Assembly: GCF_945915435.1 (NCBI RefSeq)
Contig: NZ_CAMEFG010000043.1
Location: forward strand, 1 to 32,213
Reading direction: 5' to 3'
DNA from: an uncultured Paracoccus sp.
GTDB lineage: Bacteria > Pseudomonadota > Alphaproteobacteria > Rhodobacterales > Rhodobacteraceae
Length of the DNA: 32,213 nt
How positions within the stretch are numbered: the first letter of the stretch is position 1; every line of letters begins with the position of its first letter. Both the position numbers and the translations under genes were made by a program. The notes under the pieces are model-generated. The model made no database searches and was not told the DNA's origin. It saw nothing but the letters and a program-made list of their open reading frames with translations. Shown piece after piece: positions 25,339 through 32,213 of the stretch.

Positions 25339-25694
25339 CTGTTGACCCTCCTTCGCAATACCGGCGCGCGGTAATTGCGCGGCCGGCCCAAACGGGAATT
25401 GGCGCAACAATTCCGTCCTTGCCGCGGGGGTGATGGAATCAAAGGCGGATCGGAGGATCGGTCCGGGCACGACAATTCAGCCGGGTCGAGGCACCCGATT
25501 TTCGGAAGGCAGTCATTTTCGGCAAAAAAGGAACTGTGTCGGAGGTTTTATATAACATAAACGTGAGCAGATTCGCAATAATTAATATTTGTCTGCCGGT
25601 TGCGCGCAAAAGGGACGGCGGCTTGCAGGCACCGGCGCCGCTCACCTATGCTGGCGGGGACACAGCAAGCCCCAAGGCAGGAAGGAAAGCGGCC
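25339..25694. other. 356-nt divergent intergenic region
   Basis: No gene is seen. The region separates the leftward multicopper oxidase from the rightward YtoQ gene and must hold both promoters. It is mostly GC-rich, with an unusually AT-rich patch at about 25543-25592 (TTTTATATAACATAAA and AATAATTAATATTTG) that is the best place for promoter elements. I could not assign exact -35 and -10 boxes or an operator. Confidence 0.5.
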
Positions 25695-26141
25695 ATGACG
25701 TTGAAGGTTTATCTCTCGGGTGAAATCCATACCGACTGGCGCGACCAGATCATCCGGGGCGCCAGCGACCTCGACGTCAGCTTCGACAGCCCGGTGACGG
25801 ATCACGACGCCAGCGACGATTGCGGGGCCGCCATCCTGGGGGCCGAGGACAGCAGGTTCTGGCACGACCACAAGGGCGCCAGGCTGAACGCCATCCGCAC
25901 CCGCCGGGGGATCGAGCAGGCCGATGTCGTCGTCGTCCGCTTTGGCGAGAAATACCGCCAATGGAATGCGGCCTTCGACGCGGGCGTGGCCTCGGCGCTT
26001 GGCAAGTCGCTGATCGTGGTCCACGGGCCGGACCACCAGCATGCGCTGAAAGAGGTCGATGCCGCCGCCCTTGCCGTGGCCGAGGACCCCCGGCAGGTCG
26101 TCCAGATCCTGCGCTATGTCCTGACCGGCCAACTGCCCTGA
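25695..26141 (+). CDS. YtoQ family protein
   Basis: 148 residues from the ATG at 25695, preceded by GGAAAG. Conserved features include KVYLSGEIHTDWR at the N-terminus, FDSPVTDHDASD (about 30-41) and WNAAFDAGVASALGKSLIVVH. The fold resembles nucleoside 2-deoxyribosyltransferase-like proteins, but YtoQ has no established activity. It is the first gene of a rightward group, 77 nt before pxpA. No signal peptide or membrane segment. Confidence 0.9.
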   Translation: MTLKVYLSGEIHTDWRDQIIRGASDLDVSFDSPVTDHDASDDCGAAILGAEDSRFWHDHKGARLNAIRTRRGIEQADVVVVRFGEKYRQWNAAFDAGVASALGKSLIVVHGPDHQHALKEVDAAALAVAEDPRQVVQILRYVLTGQLP

Positions 26142-26218
26142 TCCCCACGCTCTGGCCCGCCTCCTCTGGACAGCGGCGGCAAAGCCGTGTTCCATCGCCG
26201 GGCCGAAGGGGGGCCGGG

Positions 26219-26980
26219 ATGAAGATCGACCTGAATGCCGATATGGGCGAAAGCTATGGTCCCTGGGTCATGGGCGACGATGCGTCGCTGCTGGACATCG
26301 TGACCTCGGCCAATATCGCCTGCGGCGGCCATGCCAGCGACCCGGAAACCATGTTCCAGACCCTGCAAGGCGCCGCCCGGCGCGGCGTGGTGATCGGCGC
26401 CCATCCCGGCTATGCCGACCGCGAGGGCTTTGGCCGCAGGGTCATCCCGATGCAGCCCGGCCAGATCGCGCGCATGGTGGCCGCGCAGGTCGGCGCGTTG
26501 CAAGGCGTCGCCGCGCTGGCCGGGGCGACGGTGCGCTATGTCAAGCCGCATGGCGCGCTTGGCAACCTGTCCGCCGACGACCGGACGGTGGCCGACGCCA
26601 TCGTGGCGGCCGTGGCCGCCCTGCCCGGCGATCTGGCGGTGCTGGCGATTTCCGGCGGTGCGCTGGACGATGCCGCCCGCGCGGCGGGGCTGCGGGTCTT
26701 CCCCGAGATCTTCGCCGACCGCGCCTATCTGCCAAACGGGCGGCTGATGCCACGCTCGCAGCCCGGCGCGGTGCTGCACGACCCGGACCGGGCCACCGCG
26801 CGGCTGATCCGCTTTCTGGAAACCGGGCGGATCGAGGTCGCTGGCGGCGATCCCGTCGCGCTTGCGGCGGATTCGATCTGCCTTCACGGCGACACGCCCG
26901 GCGCGCTGGACATGGCGCGCGGGATCCGTGCGCGGCTTGAGGCGGCGGGCATCGCCCTTGCCCCCTTTCTGCAACCCTGA
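26219..26980 (+). CDS. pxpA: 5-oxoprolinase subunit A (LamB/YcsF family)
   Basis: 253 residues. Family hallmarks are DLNADMGESYG at 4-14, ANIACGGHASD (about 32-42), GAHPGYADREGFGRR and VKPHGALGN. PxpA works with PxpB and PxpC to hydrolyse 5-oxoproline (pyroglutamate) to glutamate with ATP, clearing a product that forms spontaneously from glutamine and glutathione turnover. The next two genes encode those partners in the same direction, so the complex is complete. The ATG at 26219 follows a purine-rich GGGGGCCGGG stretch. Confidence 0.95.
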   Translation: MKIDLNADMGESYGPWVMGDDASLLDIVTSANIACGGHASDPETMFQTLQGAARRGVVIGAHPGYADREGFGRRVIPMQPGQIARMVAAQVGALQGVAALAGATVRYVKPHGALGNLSADDRTVADAIVAAVAALPGDLAVLAISGGALDDAARAAGLRVFPEIFADRAYLPNGRLMPRSQPGAVLHDPDRATARLIRFLETGRIEVAGGDPVALAADSICLHGDTPGALDMARGIRARLEAAGIALAPFLQP

Positions 26981-26997
26981 CGGGCGGCAGACGTGGC

Positions 26998-27693
26998 ATG
27001 AACCTGTCCGAACGCAGCTTCCCCGCCTTCACCCCGGTTGCCGAGCATGGGCTGCTGGTCGAGTTCGGCGAGCGCATCGACCGCGCCATCCACGACCGGG
27101 TGATGCACCTCGACCGGGCGCTGGCGGCGGCGCCCTTTGGCGGCTTCCTGGAATCCGTGCCCGCCTATGCGGGGCTGATGATCCGCTTCGACCCGCTGCA
27201 ATGCGACCACGCGGCGGCGGAACGGGCGGCGCGGCAACTGCTGGCACGGCCCGCCGCGACGACCGCCGCGCCCCGCACGCATGAGGTGCAGGTCTGCTAC
27301 GACCCCGACCTTGCCCCCGATCTGGCCGCGGTGGCGCAGGCCGCCGGGATGACGCCCGATCAGGTCGCCGCCGCGCATCTGGCGGGGGAATACGAGGTCT
27401 TCATGTATGGCTTCGCGCCCGGATACGCCTATCTGGCGGGCGTGCCGCAGCCGATCCGCATGCCGCGCAAGCCCGCCGCCATTCGCGGCATTCCGGCGGG
27501 CAGCGTGCTGATCGCGGGGCCGCAATGCCTTGTCTCGACCGTCACCATGCCGACGGGCTGGTGGATCATCGGACGCGCGGCCACCCGCATCCTGACCGGC
27601 TGCCAGGACCGGCCCTTTCTGTTCGACGTCGGCGACCGCGTGCGCTTCCGCCGCATCGCCCGCGCCGATTTCGACACGCAGGTGCGGGCATGA
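26998..27693 (+). CDS. pxpB: 5-oxoprolinase subunit B (KipI family)
   Basis: 231 residues starting 17 nt after pxpA. It has the cyclophilin-like allophanate hydrolase subunit 1 domain, with EVQVCYDPDLAPDL, FAPGYAYLAGVP, PAGSVLIAGPQCLVSTVTMPTGW and the closing DRVRFRRI. It partners PxpC in the ATP-dependent step of 5-oxoproline opening. KipI in Bacillus also inhibits a sporulation kinase, which is not relevant here. Its stop overlaps the pxpC start (ATGA). Confidence 0.94.
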   Translation: MNLSERSFPAFTPVAEHGLLVEFGERIDRAIHDRVMHLDRALAAAPFGGFLESVPAYAGLMIRFDPLQCDHAAAERAARQLLARPAATTAAPRTHEVQVCYDPDLAPDLAAVAQAAGMTPDQVAAAHLAGEYEVFMYGFAPGYAYLAGVPQPIRMPRKPAAIRGIPAGSVLIAGPQCLVSTVTMPTGWWIIGRAATRILTGCQDRPFLFDVGDRVRFRRIARADFDTQVRA

Positions 27694-28634
27694 GCGGGGC
27701 CGAACTGCTGGTCCGCTTCGCCGGTCCCCATGCCTCGGTCCAGGACGGGGGGCGGCCCGGCATGATGCGCTACGGCGTGCCCGGCTCGGGGCCGCTGGAC
27801 CGGCTGGCCTTCGCTGCGGCCAACCTTGCGCTTGGCAACCCGCCCGGCGCGCCGGGGATCGAGGTCTCGCTGGGTGGGCTGGTGCTGGAATGCCTGTCGG
27901 GCAGCCTTGGCCTTGCCGTGGCGGGCGGCGGCTTCATCACCGATCACGCCGGACGCAAGGGCGGGTCGTGGCAGGTCGCGACCCTGCGCGCGGGCGAGCG
28001 GTTGGCGATCCGTCCCGGCCATTGGGGAAGCTGGTGCTATCTGGCATTCGCCGGGTCGCTGGAATGCGGGGAATGGCTGGGCAGCGCCTCGACCCATGCG
28101 CTGTCGGGGCTTGGCGGCGGGCGCATCGCCACCGGCCAGCGCCTGCGGATCAGGGATGCGCAGCCACGCCCCGGACGCGCCATCCCCTGCCCCGTCATCG
28201 CCCGCCCCAGGACCACGCTGCGCGTGACGATGGGGCCGCAACAGCGGTTCTTCGCGCCCCGAACGGTCGCGGATTTCCTGGCCGGCCCGTGGCGGATGAC
28301 CGATGCATGGGACCGCATGGGCGTGCGCCTTGCCGGTCCCGCCATCGCCCCCGAAGGCGCGCTGGACATCCCGTCCGAGCCGATCCTGCGCGGCTCGGTC
28401 CAGGTTGCGGGGGACGGGGTTGCGACGGTGCTGCTGGCCGATCACCAGACGACCGGCGGCTATCCCAAGATCGCGACCGTGCTGGATTGCGACCTCGACG
28501 CCTTCGTGCAACTGCGCCCGCGCGCGGGCCTGACCTTCCAGCCGGTCGGACCCCGGCAGGCGGTGCGCATCGCCCGCAGCGCCTCGGTGGCCGCGCGGGC
28601 CTATCTCACGGCCCTCGCCGCGTCGGTCGCCTAA
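27690..28634 (+). CDS. pxpC: 5-oxoprolinase subunit C (KipA family)
   Basis: 314 residues, overlapping pxpB by 4 nt (ATGA), which indicates translational coupling. Motifs are ASVQDGGRPGMMRYGVPGSG near the N-terminus and, close to the C-terminus, LLADHQTTGGYPKIATV, both diagnostic of the biotin-independent allophanate-hydrolase subunit 2 family. It completes PxpABC. Its last codons overlap the 3' end of the convergent phosphate transporter gene by 4 nt. Confidence 0.95.
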   Translation: MSGAELLVRFAGPHASVQDGGRPGMMRYGVPGSGPLDRLAFAAANLALGNPPGAPGIEVSLGGLVLECLSGSLGLAVAGGGFITDHAGRKGGSWQVATLRAGERLAIRPGHWGSWCYLAFAGSLECGEWLGSASTHALSGLGGGRIATGQRLRIRDAQPRPGRAIPCPVIARPRTTLRVTMGPQQRFFAPRTVADFLAGPWRMTDAWDRMGVRLAGPAIAPEGALDIPSEPILRGSVQVAGDGVATVLLADHQTTGGYPKIATVLDCDLDAFVQLRPRAGLTFQPVGPRQAVRIARSASVAARAYLTALAASVA

Positions 28635-30121
28635 CCCGCGACCGGGATCTGGCGCAGCAGCAGGAACAGGATCGCCGACAGGATCGCGGCGGCGGGCACG
28701 GTGACGATCCATGCCGCCCCGATGGTCAGCACATGCGAGCGGCGCACCAGCTTGCGGCGGCTGCGTTCGTCGGCGGGGATGGATTCGGCATCCGGCAGCG
28801 CCAGCCGTGCCAGCTTCAGCCGCCGCTCGGCGTCCCATTCGCGGAAAAAGCCGACGCCGAAGATCGCGCCGATGGCGATATGGGTCGAGCTGACCGGCAG
28901 CCCCAGCCAGCTTGCCAGGATGACCGTGATCGCCGCCGACAGCGATACGCAATAGGCGCGCATCGGGTTCAGCTTGGTGATCTGGTTGCCGACCATGCGG
29001 ATCAGCTTGGGACCGAACAGGCACAGGCCAAAGGAAATCCCGAAGGCCCCGATCAGCATCACCCACAGCGGGATCGCGACCGCATCGCCGAAATTCCCGG
29101 TCTGCGAGGTCTGGACGATCGCCGCCAGCGGCCCGACCGCATTGGCCACGTCATTGGCCCCATGCGCAAAGCTGAGCAGCGCCGCCGAGACGACCAGCGG
29201 GATCCCGAACAGCACCTTGAGCGACTTGTTGCGGTTCTCAAGCCCCCGCGACTGGCGGCGGATGACCGGGATCATCGTCAGCCAGCCAGCCAGCCCGACG
29301 GCCACCCCGATCAGCAGCGCCATGCCCATCGGAACGGCGATCAACTGCTTCAGCCCCTTCATCATCAGGTAGGTCGCGAAGGTGCCGGCCATGACGCCGA
29401 CCAGCACCGGCACCCAGATGCGCGCCGCCGCGATCTTGTCGTCGCGATAGACGATGCGGGCCTTGATGAACCACAGAAACGCCGCCGCCGCGACCCCGCC
29501 CAGCAGGGGCGAGATCACCCAGCTTGCCGCGATGGTCGCCAGTTGCGCCCAGTTCACCGCGCCGAAACCGGCGGCGGCGATGCCCGCGCCGACGACGCCC
29601 CCCACCACCGCATGGGTCGTGGAAACCGGCGCGCCGATCCATGTCGCAAGGTTGATCCACAGCGCCGAGGCCAAGAGCGCCGCCATCATCGCCCAGATGA
29701 ACAGGATCGGCGTGTCCAGCGTATCGGGCGCGACGATCCCCGTCGCGATGGTGGACACCACGTCGCCCCCGGCGATCAGCGCCCCCGCGCTTTCAAAGAT
29801 CGCCGCGATGGCGATGGCCCCGCCCATGCTCAGCGCATTCGCGCCCACGGCGGGACCCATGTTGTTGGCGACATCGTTGGCGCCGATGTTCAGCGCCATA
29901 TAGGCCCCGAAGACCGCCGCCGCCGCGACGATCAGGACCTGGCTGTTGCCGCCCAGCAGCATCGCCGCCGCCAGCCCCGCGATGGCGATGAAGACGAAGG
30001 CGATTCCCGGCGCGACCAGCGGGCGCGAGACATAGGCCGCCGCCATCTCCAGCTTGGCGAAACGGCCAAGGTCGCGGTCCAGGGTTTCCAGATGCCGGGC
30101 TTCAAGATCTGTGTCTGACAT
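28631..30121 (-). CDS. PiT-family inorganic phosphate transporter
   Basis: 496 residues with about ten to eleven transmembrane helices. The two inverted halves each carry the family signature: GANDVANNMGPAVGA near residue 79 and HGANDVANAVGPLAA in the second half. Each half also has an SSTH/STTH motif (APVSTTHAVVGG, LPVSSTHIAIG). Transports phosphate, probably as a metal-phosphate complex, driven by the proton gradient. A charged cytoplasmic loop separates the halves, and the N-terminal 35 residues are hydrophilic. No PhoU-like Pit accessory gene (DUF47) is adjacent. Called PitA-like; no symbol given because the closest subgroup cannot be judged. Confidence 0.94.
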   Translation of the reverse strand: MSDTDLEARHLETLDRDLGRFAKLEMAAAYVSRPLVAPGIAFVFIAIAGLAAAMLLGGNSQVLIVAAAAVFGAYMALNIGANDVANNMGPAVGANALSMGGAIAIAAIFESAGALIAGGDVVSTIATGIVAPDTLDTPILFIWAMMAALLASALWINLATWIGAPVSTTHAVVGGVVGAGIAAAGFGAVNWAQLATIAASWVISPLLGGVAAAAFLWFIKARIVYRDDKIAAARIWVPVLVGVMAGTFATYLMMKGLKQLIAVPMGMALLIGVAVGLAGWLTMIPVIRRQSRGLENRNKSLKVLFGIPLVVSAALLSFAHGANDVANAVGPLAAIVQTSQTGNFGDAVAIPLWVMLIGAFGISFGLCLFGPKLIRMVGNQITKLNPMRAYCVSLSAAITVILASWLGLPVSSTHIAIGAIFGVGFFREWDAERRLKLARLALPDAESIPADERSRRKLVRRSHVLTIGAAWIVTVPAAAILSAILFLLLRQIPVAG

Positions 30122-30227
30122 GGTCCGCCTTCTCTTGTCCCGCGGGTGCTAGGAAGGTTTCGGCGGCAGATCAAGCCCGGTCTGTCATAAAGCCGTCACA
30201 TTTCCGCAACTGTCGCAACTCCGCCGG

Positions 30228-30887
30228 TCAGGGCCAGAGCAGTTCCCGGTCCCATCCCGCCCCGTTGCGCCGAAAGATCAGCCGGTCGTGCAGCCGGTCG
30301 GTGGCGCCCTGCCAGAACTCGACCGTTTCGGGGGCGACGGCATAGGCTTGCCAGACGGGCGACACCAGATCGGGATCGGCGTCGATGCGGGCGCGGGCAT
30401 CGCGCATCGCCTCGGCGACCGAAGGGCGCGCGTCCAGCGGCGCGCTTTGCCGTTCCAGCAGCACATTGGCGCGCGCATCGACCGAGCGGGCCAGGAAATC
30501 CTGCGCGCATTCGTCCGCATCCAGCGCCAGGGCGCGGCCACGGATGCGCACCTGGCGGCCCAGCTTCTGCCAGTAGAAGGTCAGCGCGACGGCGGGATTG
30601 GCCGCAACCTGCCGCCCCTTGGGGCTGACGGCGCTGATGGCGAAATGCCAGCCGCGGCTGTCCACGTTCTTCAGGATCAGCACCCGCGCGTCGGGATGGC
30701 CCTGCGCGTCGATGGTGGAGAGCGTCATCGCATGCGGCTCGGCGATTCCCGCCGCGATGGCGGTGTCCAGCCAGTTCAGGAACAGCGCCTGCGGGTTGTC
30801 GGGGGCCGTGCCGAAATCGACGGGATCGAACGGGCCTTCCAGCGCCTTCAGGTCGCGCAGGCGTTGCCTTGTGTCGGATTCGCTCAT
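30228..30887 (-). CDS. PdxH-like pyridoxamine 5'-phosphate oxidase family flavoprotein
   Basis: 219 residues, the length of PdxH. The PdxH layout is clear: NPQALFLNWLDTAIAAGIAEPHAMTLSTID, RVLILKNVD, LTFYWQKLGRQVRIRG, VEFWQGATDRLHDRL. True PdxH has TNYxSRKG for FMN binding and RxxxSxxASxQS later. Here these read ISAVSPKGRQ and a divergent SVDARANVLLERQSAPL. It may therefore be a paralogue acting on another substrate rather than the vitamin B6 enzyme itself. The ATG abuts the stop of the histidine phosphatase gene (TAGATG), so the two are translationally coupled. Confidence 0.8.
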   Translation of the reverse strand: MSESDTRQRLRDLKALEGPFDPVDFGTAPDNPQALFLNWLDTAIAAGIAEPHAMTLSTIDAQGHPDARVLILKNVDSRGWHFAISAVSPKGRQVAANPAVALTFYWQKLGRQVRIRGRALALDADECAQDFLARSVDARANVLLERQSAPLDARPSVAEAMRDARARIDADPDLVSPVWQAYAVAPETVEFWQGATDRLHDRLIFRRNGAGWDRELLWP

Positions 30888-31444
30888 CTATCCCCCCTTG
30901 ATTTTTTCGCGTTCCGTCAGGTCCAGCCTGACCAGTTCGCCATTGCCAAGCGCCTGCCGGGGCATCCCCTCGCCCCCGTCCAGCACCAGCCGCAAACCGC
31001 CCAGCCATGCGCCATGCCCGAAGGCCAGCACCGGCCCCGGCGCGGCCAGCACCCGCTGGCGGATGCGCATGATCCGGGCGGTGAAATCGGCGAATGTCTC
31101 GCCCAGGGCCAGCCGGTGCGGCGCGCTTTGCCACAGGCCGGGATGGGCGGCCTCCAGATCGGCCCAGGTGCGGCCTTCCCAGTCGCCAAAGGCGATCTCG
31201 GCCAGGTCGGGGTCTGGCTCGGCGGCGGGAAACCCGTGCAGCGCCGCCGTATGGCGCGCGCGCCCCAGCGGAGAACTCAGCACCAGCGCGAAATCCCGCC
31301 CCGCCAGCGCCCGGCGGTTGGCGGCAAGCGTGGCCATGTCCTCTGCGCCCATCGGATCGTCCAGCGCAATGTCGCGCTGGCCCTGCAAGCGGCCTTCGCT
31401 GTTCCACGGCGTGCGGAAATGGCGGATGAACCAAAGCTCGGCCA

Positions 31445-31445
<1 letters not shown>
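30888..31445 (-). CDS. histidine phosphatase (phosphoglycerate mutase-like) family protein
   Basis: 185 residues. The phosphate-accepting His9 lies in IRHFRTPWNSEGRLQG (usual motif RHGxT, here RHFRT). The pocket is completed by SSPLGRARHTA (57-67), an acidic AEIAFGDWEG (82-91) and the second His144 in FGHGAWLGG. Such enzymes dephosphorylate small metabolites or sugar phosphates; the substrate is not predictable. Its ATG overlaps the stop of the upstream ABC ATPase gene (TGATGG) and its stop abuts the PdxH-like gene, so the three form a tight operon. Confidence 0.9.

Positions 31446-32213
<768 letters not shown>

Overview
The window has the GC-rich sequence, strong third-position GC bias and gene content of an alphaproteobacterium of the Rhodobacterales. 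Paracoccus or a close relative is most likely, but this is inferred from the style of the genes and not from any marker gene. There are no RNA genes, no CRISPR array and no complete insertion sequence.

Left end (1-3593), accessory in character: the 5' part of a large BapA/LapF-type surface adhesin reads leftward off the edge, with a secretion-prefix domain followed by about 530 residues of almost pure Asp-Ala dipeptide repeat. Upstream of it lie a small receiver-like hypothetical gene, a membrane ORF that has no usable start codon, and a Hin/Gin-type serine recombinase facing the other way. Between the start-less ORF and the recombinase are two inverted 18-bp near-identical palindromic sites about 95 bp apart. 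They enclose an ATG that currently opens a dead-end 28-codon ORF. Inversion at these sites would fuse that ATG in frame to the membrane ORF at the head of the adhesin gene run. I read this as a phase-variation switch caught in the OFF orientation. It is the main discovery candidate.

3770-8075: a rightward iron-uptake cluster with a PiuC/YbiX 2-oxoglutarate/Fe(II) hydroxylase, an FMN alpha-hydroxy-acid oxidase overlapping it, and a TonB-dependent siderophore receptor closed by a strong terminator.

8237-19008: a long leftward series. It holds the peroxide module (ahpC, ahpF, oxyR, with a nearly canonical OxyR operator upstream of ahpC), a DUF3817-DUF454 fusion membrane protein, an FAD monooxygenase, a PhnA-domain protein, adenine deaminase and the MacA-MacB exporter. 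Divergent from macA is a monofunctional catalase (19197-20696), so three peroxide-related loci lie within 12 kb.

20871-25338: a leftward set of a secreted multicopper oxidase and two different trypsin-fold serine proteases, neither with a visible signal peptide. 25695-28634: a rightward YtoQ gene and the pxpA-pxpB-pxpC 5-oxoprolinase operon. 28631-32213: leftward genes for a PiT phosphate transporter, a PdxH-like flavoprotein, a histidine phosphatase and the truncated ATPase of a polyamine/iron-type ABC importer. The last three are packed with overlapping or abutting ends and probably form one operon entering from the right.
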